From Chitinophaga fulva (GTDB taxonomy: Bacteria > Bacteroidota > Bacteroidia > Chitinophagales > Chitinophagaceae), in contig NZ_JABBGC010000002.1 of the NCBI RefSeq assembly GCF_012927205.1, positions 682,001 to 746,000 on the forward strand: 64,000 bases of DNA, written 5' to 3'. The position numbers and the translations under genes were made by a program. This document shows, piece after piece, positions 26,225 through 35,579 of the stretch (positions within the stretch are counted from its first letter, which is position 1; every line of letters starts with the position of its first letter). The notes beneath the pieces were generated by a model. The model made no database searches, was not told the origin of the DNA, and saw nothing but the letters and a program-made list of their open reading frames with translations.

Positions 26225-26665
26225 TTATGCAACAAAAGCAATGAATTCAATCACTTCTCCATCCAGCCCGTACACCAGTGCGTTACGTACTTTCAACGGC
26301 GGCTGACCCAGCGATAATTCCCCTGGTTCCACACAGCTCGCAGCACCGAGGGATAATGCGTGCGCATAGGCCACCTCCACGTCATCTACAGTGAGCGCCA
26401 GATGCAGCAATGCACCCGCCACAACACTCTCTCCAGGCGCTTTCCGGCGGCCCTGTGTGGCGATATTGGCGTCTTTATCGAAGATCTCTATAAACGATCC
26501 TGAGCCCGGAATCTGCAGCAGCGCGGCATGTGTAATGTTAAATTCGGGTAGTGTCCAGGAATGAAATGGTGTAAGGCCCAGCGCCTCATAAAATCGGCAG
26601 GTGGCAGCGAAATCATTTGCCTGAATGGCTAGATGATGGATGCCAGTAATATTCGTCTTCTTCAT
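26225..26665 (-). CDS. VOC-superfamily (glyoxalase/dioxygenase-fold) protein
   Basis: The 146-residue protein starts at ATG 26663-26665 (MKKTNITGIHHLAIQANDF), the usual VOC start; an in-frame ATG six codons earlier is less likely. Paired beta-alpha-beta-beta-beta motifs are visible, with HHLAIQ supplying one metal-ligand histidine, LLHLALTVDDVEVAYAHALS the second, and EVIEFIAF the terminal glutamate. The substrate is unknown. Confidence 0.85.
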   Translation of the reverse strand: MKKTNITGIHHLAIQANDFAATCRFYEALGLTPFHSWTLPEFNITHAALLQIPGSGSFIEIFDKDANIATQGRRKAPGESVVAGALLHLALTVDDVEVAYAHALSLGAASCVEPGELSLGQPPLKVRNALVYGLDGEVIEFIAFVA

Positions 26666-26746
26666 GCCACAAACATACAGCACGATAAGTATGTGTGTAT
26701 CGGACTAACAAAATTGTTAGCGCTCAAATGCGCTACCATAGCCATT

Positions 26747-28036
26747 CTACCGTTCAAATTTAGGCACCTCCAGTTTCTGCGAGGCGTAAATACCGGAATG
26801 TCCGCTGAAATAATAAGCAGTAAAACATGCTACGGCAAAGTAAAGTACATGGTCGGCGCCAAAAAGTTCGACGCCCATCAGTGTGCAGGCAAGCGGGGTA
26901 TTGGTGGCTCCGGCAAATACAGCGATGAATCCCAGTCCGGCGAAGAGATCGACCGGCGCACCGAGCAATAGCGCCAAGGTGTGACCGAGTGTGGCGCCCA
27001 TAAAAAACAGGGGGGTCACCTCCCCTCCTTTAAACCCCATTCCCAGCGTCACGGCCGTGAAAACGAGCTTCCACAGCCAGCTCCAGTCGGAAATATGTCC
27101 TGTATCACGGAAGGCGTTGACGATACTGATGCCATCCGGTGATTGACTATAAACGCCTAATCCCAAATAATCACGGGTACCAACGATGAGAGTCATGGCA
27201 ATGATCATCAGGCCGCCCACTACGGGAATCAGCCAGGGTATTTTAATATAGGTGTTAGCGTTATGTTTGATGGCATGTATCAGCCAGGAGAATAAAAAGC
27301 TGGTCAGCCCAAAAGCTACGCCCACAACAATTACCTTCAACAACAACAACAAGTCGGCCTTCAGGAAAGGAACGTAAGGTGTCAGATGTGTACCCGTATA
27401 TAATATCTCGTAATGAGTATGGGAAATACCCCAGGCGGAACAGACTACATCGGCCAGCACGGCGGCAATCAGGCAAGGTACCAGGGCGTCGTACCGCATG
27501 GCGCCGATGGCCAGTACTTCCAGCGCGAACACGGTGCCTGCGATGGGCGTACCAAATACGGCTCCGAAACCCGCTGCAATACCCGTCATTAATAATATGC
27601 GTATATCCCTGTGGGTTAGTCCCAACGTTTTACCGATCCAGGCAGCCATACTGCCGCCTATTTGTACCGCTGTGCCTTCCCGTCCGGCGGAACCGCCAAA
27701 CAGATGCGTGATGACGGTCGTCAGTAATACTAATGGCGCCATTCTCGCGGGAACACCGCCACCCGGCTGGTGTATTTCATCCATGATCAGGTTGTTCCCT
27801 TTCTCGGCATTCTTACCTCCTAAGCGGTACAACCAGTAAATCAATACTCCCGCCACTGGCAACAGGTACAGCAGCCAGCCATGCTCAAAACGGATTTTTG
27901 TTGCCTTGTCAAGCAACCATAAAAAGAGGGCAACCAGGCTGCCTACAATCAGGGCAACGGGCAATACCAATACTGTCCATCTCAGCAGCTGATACGCTAC
28001 TGTTATTTGTTCCGGTTTATTCGTGTGTTGTTTCAT
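26747..28036 (-). CDS. CLC-F-type fluoride/proton antiporter
   Basis: The 429-residue membrane protein has the CLC fold pattern, with GGSAGREGTAVQIGGS around the gating glutamate and MGFKGGEVTPLFFMGATLGH. GREGT in place of GREGP and the GGEVTPLF segment are features I associate with the fluoride-exporting CLC-F branch. The strongest support is upstream: a fluoride riboswitch aptamer precedes the gene at 28086-28150, with an antisense pairing that can mask the start region. The protein should expel fluoride that enters as HF. Databases often label it voltage-gated chloride channel. Confidence 0.9.
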   Translation of the reverse strand: MKQHTNKPEQITVAYQLLRWTVLVLPVALIVGSLVALFLWLLDKATKIRFEHGWLLYLLPVAGVLIYWLYRLGGKNAEKGNNLIMDEIHQPGGGVPARMAPLVLLTTVITHLFGGSAGREGTAVQIGGSMAAWIGKTLGLTHRDIRILLMTGIAAGFGAVFGTPIAGTVFALEVLAIGAMRYDALVPCLIAAVLADVVCSAWGISHTHYEILYTGTHLTPYVPFLKADLLLLLKVIVVGVAFGLTSFLFSWLIHAIKHNANTYIKIPWLIPVVGGLMIIAMTLIVGTRDYLGLGVYSQSPDGISIVNAFRDTGHISDWSWLWKLVFTAVTLGMGFKGGEVTPLFFMGATLGHTLALLLGAPVDLFAGLGFIAVFAGATNTPLACTLMGVELFGADHVLYFAVACFTAYYFSGHSGIYASQKLEVPKFER

Positions 28037-28085
28037 GTCCTACAAACAGCAGTTTACAACGACACTTCCGTATCGTCAGGTTCGT

Positions 28086-28150
28086 TTTGTAGGCGCCATC
28101 AGTTTCGGAGGACCCGAAACGGTTCTGAGCAGGAAGACACCATTTCCTGT
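28086..28150 (-). ncRNA. fluoride riboswitch (crcB motif)
   Basis: On the minus strand the sequence has AGGAA-ATGGTGT-CTTCCT, then AACC, a stem GTTTCGG/CCGAAAC, and the invariant tail CTGATGGCGCCTACA. This order matches the crcB-motif aptamer, including the pseudoknot partners (GGTGT with GCGCC). The aptamer's 3' end CCTACAAA (28086-28093) can pair with TTTGTAGG (28039-28046), which lies 2 bp before the antiporter ATG. This suggests translation is off without fluoride and on with it. Confidence 0.93.
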
Positions 28151-28165
28151 GCCGCAAAAATAAAA

Positions 28166-29218
28166 CTAATCTGCTAATAATCCTGCATAATATGCTGCGC
28201 CCCAGAGGGCTGACTTATCATTATTGACAATATGTATGGGAACACTGCCCAGCAACTCGGCCATCCGGTCGCCCTGCATATAATGATGATAGAATTCACC
28301 GGTCTCCAGTAACCGCGTTATTTTCGGCGGAATGCCTCCTCCAAGGAACAGGCCCCCGGTGGATTTCATCTTCAATACCAGGTTACAGGACTCACGGGCC
28401 AGATAACGGACGAACAGCTCCATGGTCTTCACACAAACAGGCGCTTTCCCATCCATGGCTGCTTTACTGATCACGGCCGCATCGTCGCCAGCCGCCATTT
28501 CAGCTGCCAGGGCCGCCGGCATCTCCATACCTTTCACATCCCGCAGAAACTGGTAGATGGTCACAATGCCTGGTCCGGAAATCACGCGCTCCCAGCTGGC
28601 GATCTCATATTTTTCCTGCAAATAACGCAACAGGGCAATGTCCAGCTCTGTCCGGGGCGCAAAATCCCCATGACCACCTTCTGTCGGAAATGGATGATGA
28701 TACTGCCCATCCCAATATAGTCCAGCCATCCCCAGCCCCGTACCGGGTGCAATGATGGCCATATTGCCACTGTTATCGGCAGTGCCGCGGTGCAGCGTGG
28801 TCAGTTGTCCGGGTGACAAAGTGGCCAGGCCATAGGCGGTAGCTTCCAGGTCATTGATCAGGGCTACTGCACGGATGCCTGTAGCCTGCCGGATCTCGTC
28901 TTCACTTAGTTCACGGGCCAGATTGGTCAGCTCCACTTTTCCCTTTACTACCGGTCCGGCCACGCCAATGCATATACGCTGCGGCTGTTGCTCACCCTGA
29001 CTGATAAAATGCTGAATGATCTCTGAGAAACTGGCGTAGTCACGGGAGGCGTATTTGTCTTCACGCACCAGGTCCAGATCACCTTCGGTTAACCTGAACA
29101 ATGCCAGATTGGTCTTGGTCCCACCCAGGTCGCCTGCCAGCAAATACAAGTCTTCCCCCTGCTCATATACGGGTGCTACAAACTTTGGCAAATAGTGCTG
29201 CTTTTTGATCGTCTGCAT
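28166..29218 (-). CDS. glk: glucokinase (Glk family)
   Basis: The 350-residue protein has the phosphate-1 motif AGDLGGTKTNLALF, the catalytic region ALINDLEATAYGL, the adenosine-side motif APGTGLGMAGL and EGGHGDFAPR, all as in bacterial Glk rather than ROK kinases. It phosphorylates glucose with ATP in the cytoplasm. It is transcribed divergently from the GH15 gene at 29322. It fits as the step that captures glucose released from trehalose by that neighbour. Confidence 0.93.
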   Translation of the reverse strand: MQTIKKQHYLPKFVAPVYEQGEDLYLLAGDLGGTKTNLALFRLTEGDLDLVREDKYASRDYASFSEIIQHFISQGEQQPQRICIGVAGPVVKGKVELTNLARELSEDEIRQATGIRAVALINDLEATAYGLATLSPGQLTTLHRGTADNSGNMAIIAPGTGLGMAGLYWDGQYHHPFPTEGGHGDFAPRTELDIALLRYLQEKYEIASWERVISGPGIVTIYQFLRDVKGMEMPAALAAEMAAGDDAAVISKAAMDGKAPVCVKTMELFVRYLARESCNLVLKMKSTGGLFLGGGIPPKITRLLETGEFYHHYMQGDRMAELLGSVPIHIVNNDKSALWGAAYYAGLLAD

Positions 29219-29321
29219 AACATCGTAAACTTATCTCCTAAAAATAGTCAAATTGGAACAGCATTTGCCCCTGGTTGAACAATTTTCTGAAAAAAATGTA
29301 GAACCAATAAATTGATTTTTA

Positions 29322-31103
29322 ATGGAAAGACATACCTATCAGACTGGACTTATCGGTAATTGCGCGTTCCTGGCGCATATCAACAAAGACACAAATGTAG
29401 ACTGGCTCTGCTGGCCCCGGATGGACAGCTCCTTCGTTTTCGGCGGGCTGCTTGACCGTAAAAAAGGCGGTACTTTTTCCATTCTGCCGACCGGGGATTT
29501 TGATTCCCATCAATATTATATGGAGAACACCAACATTCTCTGTACGGAAATCACCACGCATGAAGGCAGTTACCGGGTGACCGACTTTGCTCCCCGCTTC
29601 CTGCAATACGAGCGCTTTTTCAAGCCGTTGATGCTGATCAGGAAAGTGGAACCACTGGAAGGCTCTCCCCGCGTGCGCGTGAAATGCACGCCTACCTGCG
29701 ATTACGGCGCTGCGCTGTTGCACCCTGTCCGTGGCAGCAACCATATTGAATTTGCCGGATGTGAAGATAAAATGAGGCTGACCACCAATATTGCTGTCAG
29801 CTATGTTTTTGAGGAAGAATATTTTGTACTGAATGAAACCAAGTACCTGATACTCACCTACGGCCAGCCGCTGGAAGCACCGTTGACCAGCACAGCCGAA
29901 CAGTTTTTCCGTGAAACGATCGCCTACTGGCGCACCTGGATCAAACACTCCTCTATCGCCAATTACCATCAGCCATATGTGATCCGTGCTGCGCTGGCAC
30001 TCAAAATACACCAGAATGAAGATACCGGCGCCATCATTGCCGCCAGTACGACCAGCCTGCCAGAATTCCCCGATAGCGGCCGTAACTGGGACTACCGCTA
30101 CTGTTGGATGCGTGATACCTTTTATGTGATCACCGCACTGAACCATATCGGGCATTTTGAAGAGATGGAAAAGTACTTCGGCTATATCACAGATATTTCT
30201 TTCTCCGGCGATTTCCGCTACCAGCCACTATATGGCATTACCGGGAAGAAAGACCTGATAGAAACCATCCTCCCGCATCTGGATGGTTATATGGGCAATC
30301 AACCTGTGAGAATAGGCAACCAGGCATATGAGCATATTCAGAATGATATATATGGACAGGTGCTGATCTCCATGTTGCCCCTGTATACTGATCATCGTTT
30401 TATTTTCTCTGAAAGAAAGGACTCTGACCGGTGGATCAATCTGCTGTTGAAGAAGATAGAACGTACCATTGACGAAAAGGATGCAGGTATCTGGGAGTTC
30501 CGGAACATGGCTAACGTACACTGTTATACGAACCTGTTTCAGTGGGCTGGTTGCAACGCTGCAGAAAAAATGGCCCGCACCATTGGCAATGAAGAACTGA
30601 TTGACCGGGCTATTGCGCTGAAAAACCGTGCTGCCGCCCATATTGAGAGCTGCTACGATCCTGTCCGGAAAGTATATACCAACGCAGCAGGCAGCCAGCA
30701 CCTGGATGCCAGCACCTTACAGCTGATCATGATGAATTACCTGGACCCCGCCTCTGAACGGGCACGTGATCATCTGGCCGGACTGGAAAGGGAATTAAAA
30801 ACACCGGAGGGATTGTTTTACCGCTACCGCCATTCCGATGATTTCGGATTACCTAAAACCACTTTCCTCGTATGTGCGTTCTGGTATGTGGAAGCACTCG
30901 CCTGTGTGGGGCGCCTCGATGATGCGCAACGCGAGTTTAGTAAACTGTTACAATATTCCAATCACCTACTGCTCTTTAGTGAGGACGTAGAATCGGCTAC
31001 CGGCAGCCAATGGGGCAATTTTCCACAGGCGTATAGCCACGTAGGTCTGATGAATGCTGCCTATCGCATTGCTATGAAACTGGATAAGCCCATATTCATT
31101 TAG
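29322..31103 (+). CDS. GH15-family glycosidase (trehalase or glucoamylase-like)
   Basis: The 593-residue protein has no signal peptide. It shows the GH15 layout: an N-terminal beta-sandwich (TGLIGNCAFLAHINKDTNVD and WLCWPRMDSSFVFGGLL) and an (alpha/alpha)6 barrel with GRNWDYRYCWMRDTFYVITA, the signature with the acidic catalytic region. A second acidic block near the C-terminus includes FSEDVESATGSQWGNFPQAY. Intracellular GH15 proteins next to OtsA genes are often trehalases, which hydrolyse trehalose to two glucose units. The neighbours glk and otsAB support that reading here. Glucoamylase activity is the alternative. Confidence 0.88.
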   Translation: MERHTYQTGLIGNCAFLAHINKDTNVDWLCWPRMDSSFVFGGLLDRKKGGTFSILPTGDFDSHQYYMENTNILCTEITTHEGSYRVTDFAPRFLQYERFFKPLMLIRKVEPLEGSPRVRVKCTPTCDYGAALLHPVRGSNHIEFAGCEDKMRLTTNIAVSYVFEEEYFVLNETKYLILTYGQPLEAPLTSTAEQFFRETIAYWRTWIKHSSIANYHQPYVIRAALALKIHQNEDTGAIIAASTTSLPEFPDSGRNWDYRYCWMRDTFYVITALNHIGHFEEMEKYFGYITDISFSGDFRYQPLYGITGKKDLIETILPHLDGYMGNQPVRIGNQAYEHIQNDIYGQVLISMLPLYTDHRFIFSERKDSDRWINLLLKKIERTIDEKDAGIWEFRNMANVHCYTNLFQWAGCNAAEKMARTIGNEELIDRAIALKNRAAAHIESCYDPVRKVYTNAAGSQHLDASTLQLIMMNYLDPASERARDHLAGLERELKTPEGLFYRYRHSDDFGLPKTTFLVCAFWYVEALACVGRLDDAQREFSKLLQYSNHLLLFSEDVESATGSQWGNFPQAYSHVGLMNAAYRIAMKLDKPIFI

Positions 31104-31125
31104 GGATTTTGATATTTAGATATTT

Positions 31126-31200
31126 ATTGGTGTCTGGTTATTATGTCATTAATATATAAGTTATTAATATATTAAAATGCCATAATAAAAAGACACCAAT
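31126..31200. terminator. long AT-rich hairpin between GH15 and OtsAB genes
   Basis: ATTGGTGTCT (31126-31135) pairs with AGACACCAAT (31191-31200), and the interior continues with TTATTATG/CATAATAA and TTAATATA/TATATTAA. It lies between two convergent genes and probably ends both transcripts. Confidence 0.75.
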
Positions 31201-31210
31201 ATCGACTTTA

Positions 31211-33400
31211 TTAACTTTCCGCGTGAACCGTTTTCAGTGTGCGCAACAGATGCCGGACTTCATGATGGCTCCTGAGATAATACTGTGCCGCAGACACCTG
31301 GCTTCCTACTTTGATGGTGATAGCCTTCAGCGGCAGGGCCTTGAAAATATCTTCATCTGTCACATCATCCCCCATCGCCATAATAAAATCATACTTCTTG
31401 TGGTTTAACCAGCTCAGTGCGGCCTTACCTTTATTGATCTCAATATTTTTTACTTCAATCACCTTGTCTCCCGGCAGTACCTGGAGACCTTTCTCCTGTG
31501 TATAGTAACGCAGGGTATTCATAAGTTCATTGGCGCGCAGTTCTCCCAAACCGGATTCCACTTTGCGGTAATGCCACACCAGCGAGTAACTCTTTTCTTC
31601 TATAAAAGATCCTGGGGTACGATCTGTCGTCTGTTCCAGCATCGGAAATATTTCCTGTTTCCATTTATCGGTAAGCCCTGGAAGCTGGTACCACTCCCCT
31701 TCCTTTGTCTTTTGCCAGGCGCCATGTTCCGCAATCAGGTCCAGCGGTAAGTGGCCAAACCACTCTCCCAGTGTTTCGTGTTTCCTGCCGCTGATCATGA
31801 CAACATCATTGCCCGGAAAACTGGCAAGTTCCCGCAACAGCTGGTACAGGTCCGGGTCTGGGGCAGCCATATCTATATTGGTCTGAAACCCCACCAGGGT
31901 GCCATCATAGTCCAGGAAAATGATACGCTTTTTGGATTGCCTGTACTGTTGACGTATCATCATCGCGGTTTCCTGGTTCACACGGCGCGCCAGCATATTC
32001 TGTTGTATCTGATTCACTTCCTCCAGACGGGTCATAAATAATTTCACCCAGTGATTGATATTAAATTTGGATACCACCTGCCGCATCTGCTTCATACGCC
32101 GCTCTTGTTCCGGCAAAGGCGTGTTCAAGGCATCCACGATAGCCCTGGTAATGGCCCCGATGTTATTGGGATTAACAATGATGGCATCCATCAGCTCTTT
32201 AGATGCGCCGGCCATTTCACTGAGAATCAGGACGCCGTCATTATTATTACGGCTGGCCACATATTCCTTGCTGACGAGATTCATGCCATCGCGCATGGGT
32301 GTTACCAGGCATATATCTGCATAATTATAAAGGGCTGACAGTACCTCCACCGGGAAGGAACGGTAAAAGTACTGGACCGGATGCCAGCTGAGCGTGCGGA
32401 ACCGGGCGTTGATATTACCTACCAGTTTATCGATTTCATCTCTTAGCTCCTTGTATTGTGGAACCGTGTCCCTGGAGGGCACCACAATCATATACAAGAC
32501 AACTTTGCCGACATACTCCGGGTGTAACTGGAGCAACAACTCAAAGGCCTGCAGGCGTTGCAGGATGCCTTTGCTGTAATCCAGCCGGTCGATAGAGAGT
32601 ACCATCCTCTCCTGCTGGAAATTATTTTTCAGGTTTTGTAGCTGGTGTTTTACCTCAGGGTCCTGCCCAAGAGCAGAGAATTTATTGAAGTCGATTCCCA
32701 TAGGGAATGTTTCTACTACCGTAATACGGTCGTTATAGGAAACCACATTGGCGCTGGTATTGACTGGCAGAATACGGCTGGCAGCATTGAGGAAATGGCG
32801 GCTATCATCAAATGTATGAAAACCCATCAGATCAGCTCCGAGCAATCCTTCTATCAGCTCCGCGCGCCACGGGATAAGGCGGAACAATTCGTAGGAAGGG
32901 AAAGGAATATGATTAAAAAAGCCAATGGATACTTCCGGCATCTCTGCCCGCAGCATCCCCGGTAGCAGCAACAACTGGTAATCATGTATCCAGATGATAT
33001 CGCCCTGTTCTGCCACCTGCATCACGATGTCGCGGAATTTTTTGTTGACCTGGTAGTAGGCATCCCAGTAACCCTGGTCATAGCGGGCGTACACGGACAT
33101 ATAGTGAAACACCGGCCATAACGTTTCATTGGAGAATCCTTCGTAGAAATTATTGATTTCATCCTGGGTGAGAAAAACGGGCATCAGGTTCATCTGCCTG
33201 AGCTGTTTGGTGACTTTCTCCTGATGTTTAGGATCGCTGATTTCCTGTCCGGGCCATCCCAGCCAGACATTATTCCCTTCTCTGTAGATAGATCCTAAAC
33301 CGGTAGCCAATCCACCTTCACTGGCTTGCAGTGCAAATTCACCGTCTTTCTCTGTAATTTTTACCGGTAGCCTGTTCGATACAATAATAGTCTTTCGCAT
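31211..33400 (-). CDS. otsAB: bifunctional trehalose-6-phosphate synthase/phosphatase (OtsA-OtsB fusion)
   Basis: The 729-residue protein has a GT20 trehalose-6-phosphate synthase domain at about 1-470, with VSNRLPVKI, HDYQLLLLPGMLR and RDGMNLVSKEYVA. A HAD-type trehalose-6-phosphatase domain follows at about 492-729, beginning IIFLDYDGTLVGF and ending with MAMGDDVTDEDIFKA. It makes trehalose from UDP- or GDP-glucose and glucose-6-phosphate in one polypeptide. The fused form is usual in Bacteroidota. With glk and GH15 it forms a local trehalose synthesis and recycling set. Confidence 0.96.
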   Translation of the reverse strand: MRKTIIVSNRLPVKITEKDGEFALQASEGGLATGLGSIYREGNNVWLGWPGQEISDPKHQEKVTKQLRQMNLMPVFLTQDEINNFYEGFSNETLWPVFHYMSVYARYDQGYWDAYYQVNKKFRDIVMQVAEQGDIIWIHDYQLLLLPGMLRAEMPEVSIGFFNHIPFPSYELFRLIPWRAELIEGLLGADLMGFHTFDDSRHFLNAASRILPVNTSANVVSYNDRITVVETFPMGIDFNKFSALGQDPEVKHQLQNLKNNFQQERMVLSIDRLDYSKGILQRLQAFELLLQLHPEYVGKVVLYMIVVPSRDTVPQYKELRDEIDKLVGNINARFRTLSWHPVQYFYRSFPVEVLSALYNYADICLVTPMRDGMNLVSKEYVASRNNNDGVLILSEMAGASKELMDAIIVNPNNIGAITRAIVDALNTPLPEQERRMKQMRQVVSKFNINHWVKLFMTRLEEVNQIQQNMLARRVNQETAMMIRQQYRQSKKRIIFLDYDGTLVGFQTNIDMAAPDPDLYQLLRELASFPGNDVVMISGRKHETLGEWFGHLPLDLIAEHGAWQKTKEGEWYQLPGLTDKWKQEIFPMLEQTTDRTPGSFIEEKSYSLVWHYRKVESGLGELRANELMNTLRYYTQEKGLQVLPGDKVIEVKNIEINKGKAALSWLNHKKYDFIMAMGDDVTDEDIFKALPLKAITIKVGSQVSAAQYYLRSHHEVRHLLRTLKTVHAES

Positions 33401-33605
33401 AGTCAGTTTATATCTCTAATTATCAATTACTTAATCTGTGAGCAGCAACAAAACAAATAGCACACCCAAAAGAGCGGAACCGATACATATAAATAAACAT
33501 AATGCTGCTAAAGCGGCTGTGGTTCATCAACAGGGCTTATCCGGAGTGGGATAACGGGTTTTCCTGCACAGTGTGATCTTCACAATATAGTGGTTTTCAA
33601 GGGCA

Positions 33606-33632
33606 AAAGGAAGGGAAATATCTCCCCTTCCT
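33606..33632 (-). terminator. terminator after the Gfo/Idh gene
   Basis: GGAAGGG with CCCTTCC forms a stem with an 8- to 9-nt loop and is followed on the minus strand by TTTTG. It lies about 50 bp past the stop of the minus-strand oxidoreductase gene. The rest of the roughly 280-bp gap to otsAB shows nothing else. Confidence 0.65.
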
Positions 33633-33683
33633 GCGAAATACTTGCTACGCAGGGGTTTCAGGACATATAAAAATAAAGGGTAT

Positions 33684-34643
33684 TTATTGGGCGAGCAGTT
33701 GTTCCATCATCTGCATACCGGTAACGGCATCCTCCACGGAAGACGGATTAGCTCCCTGCCCCCGGAAATACTGCACCACTTCAGCGATAAGCGGGGCCTG
33801 GACATTTGCGGGCGTATCAAAACGGAAGGATTCGGTCCCGGCAGCCGTTTCCAGTGTTGCCAGGTGGAAGTCCCGGAAGAAATGAAAGCGGATGGTACCG
33901 GCGTCTCCGGTAATGGCGCAGTTATCTTCTTCCCTGTCTGAAGGAGCTGCAAAGTTCCAGCTTCCGTTAAACAACACATCATCAGGGAATAATATCTGTC
34001 CGCTAACCTGATCGGCTATACGTGGGTCTGTTCCGGTGCTGATACCTGACACTTTCAACGGTTGTCCGAAATAATACAGGAGGATGTCGAGCTGGTGCGG
34101 TGCGAGGTCGTGAAAGTAACCACCGCCTGACAAGGCAGGGTCCAGGCGCCATCCGGCATTCTCTTTAGGTGCCGCTTTCCATAGGCGCAGGTCTACATGA
34201 TGCACCCGACCAATACGTCCTTCTGCCAACAATTGTTTCACAGCCACAAATGCGGGCAACCGGCGGCGGTAATGTGCTACACAGGCACGAATGCCCGCTG
34301 CGCTAACAGCTGCGGCGATACGGCGGGCAGCTGGCAGATCAATACCTACCGGTTTTTCAATATATACCGGTAAGCCCCGCGCAATGGCTGCCAGGGCATA
34401 CGCTTCATGACTACCCGGAGGCGTGGCGATATACACCGCATTTACATGCGGGTCCTGCAACAGGTCATCAGCATTGTCATAGTAGCGGTCCACCTGATGA
34501 CGTTTCGCATAGTCCTGTGCCAGCTCCCGGTTACGGCGCATAACGGCAGTAACATCGCTGTTGGCAGCCAGCCGGAAGCCGGGGCCACTTTTTACTTCGG
34601 TCACATTGCCGCATCCAATGATGCCCCAGTTGATCCTGTCCAT
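33684..34643 (-). CDS. Gfo/Idh/MocA-family oxidoreductase
   Basis: The 319-residue cytoplasmic protein has a Rossmann N-terminus (WGIIGCGNVTEVKSGPGF) and the conserved YIEKPVGIDL with the catalytic lysine. The C-terminal alpha/beta domain includes GGGYFHDLAPHQLDILLYYF. Family members are NAD(P)-dependent sugar, inositol or bile-pigment dehydrogenases. The substrate cannot be assigned. It lies 30 bp downstream of the EamA transporter gene and may share its transcript. Confidence 0.92.
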   Translation of the reverse strand: MDRINWGIIGCGNVTEVKSGPGFRLAANSDVTAVMRRNRELAQDYAKRHQVDRYYDNADDLLQDPHVNAVYIATPPGSHEAYALAAIARGLPVYIEKPVGIDLPAARRIAAAVSAAGIRACVAHYRRRLPAFVAVKQLLAEGRIGRVHHVDLRLWKAAPKENAGWRLDPALSGGGYFHDLAPHQLDILLYYFGQPLKVSGISTGTDPRIADQVSGQILFPDDVLFNGSWNFAAPSDREEDNCAITGDAGTIRFHFFRDFHLATLETAAGTESFRFDTPANVQAPLIAEVVQYFRGQGANPSSVEDAVTGMQMMEQLLAQ

Positions 34644-34673
34644 AGTTTCCAGATTATACCGACAAAATACAAA

Positions 34674-35579
34674 TTACTTTTTTAACGTCATCAACACTAC
34701 GCCGGCAATGACAACAGTAGCAGATACGCCCACCATGCTGTCGATGACTTCATTCCCGATGGCCCATCCCAGAAACATGGCCACAACCGGGTTCACGTAA
34801 GCATAGGTAGCGGTGAGGCGGGGCGGCGCATTCCGGGTAAGCCAGCTATAAGAGGTGTAGCCTACCAGTGAGCCGATCATGACAAGATAAATATAAGCGA
34901 GCCAACTACGTTGAGACATCCCCGGTAGTGTATCCCATGCACCAGGTTCCAGTAACCCACTGGCCAACAAGGAAAAGGTACCTCCTGCCAACATCTGGAT
35001 AGCGGTGCTGGTCATTTGGGAGGGCATGGGCAGGCGTTGCACGAACAATGAACCAATGGCCCAGCAAATATTGCCCGCCACGACGACTATAATAGGCCAT
35101 AAAGGAAAGCTCCGTGATGCATGTGCTGCGGAGAACGGATTAAACAATAAAAACAGCCCCAAAAAACCCAGTACAATCCCTATGGTGGTCAGCAGCGAGG
35201 GACGCTTTTTGCTGAAGAAAGCCCAATCCAGTCCCATAAACCAGGCAGGCATGGCCGCCACAAGCAGGGCCACCAGCCCCGAAGGCATATAGTGGACGGC
35301 CAGCGCCACAGTGGTATTACCAATACCTATCAACAACACCCCAACGAAAATAGCAGACAACAGCTGCCGCTTAGTAGGAATGCTCCTCTCTTTCAGATAA
35401 CCGATGATCAACAGGATACCGCCGGCGGCAAAAAAGCGGAGGGCAGACAACAAAAAGGGAGGCACGGTTTCCGTGGCGATCTTCATGCCCAGGTAGGTAG
35501 ATCCCCAGATAATATATACCGCCAGCAGATACAGGAAGGTCTTTGAACCGGAGCTGGCAGGTTTTATGGACATGGTCAT
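34674..35579 (-). CDS. EamA-family (DMT) transporter
   Basis: The 301-residue protein has ten membrane helices arranged as two EamA repeats; the first contains VYIIWGSTYLGMKIATETVP. It resembles RhaT/YedA-type drug/metabolite exporters. Its start codon overlaps the stop of the CGNR gene by 4 bp (ATGA), so the two are translationally coupled and the zinc-finger protein may regulate the transporter. The substrate is unknown. Confidence 0.9.
   Translation of the reverse strand: MTMSIKPASSGSKTFLYLLAVYIIWGSTYLGMKIATETVPPFLLSALRFFAAGGILLIIGYLKERSIPTKRQLLSAIFVGVLLIGIGNTTVALAVHYMPSGLVALLVAAMPAWFMGLDWAFFSKKRPSLLTTIGIVLGFLGLFLLFNPFSAAHASRSFPLWPIIVVVAGNICWAIGSLFVQRLPMPSQMTSTAIQMLAGGTFSLLASGLLEPGAWDTLPGMSQRSWLAYIYLVMIGSLVGYTSYSWLTRNAPPRLTATYAYVNPVVAMFLGWAIGNEVIDSMVGVSATVVIAGVVLMTLKK

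Noticed and set aside
26747..28036. Ordinary chloride channel annotation.
   Set aside because: The fluoride riboswitch and GREGT motif favour the fluoride-exporting CLC-F branch.
29319..30155. 278-codon minus-strand frame inside the GH15 gene.
   Set aside because: Antisense shadow with no recognisable domain.
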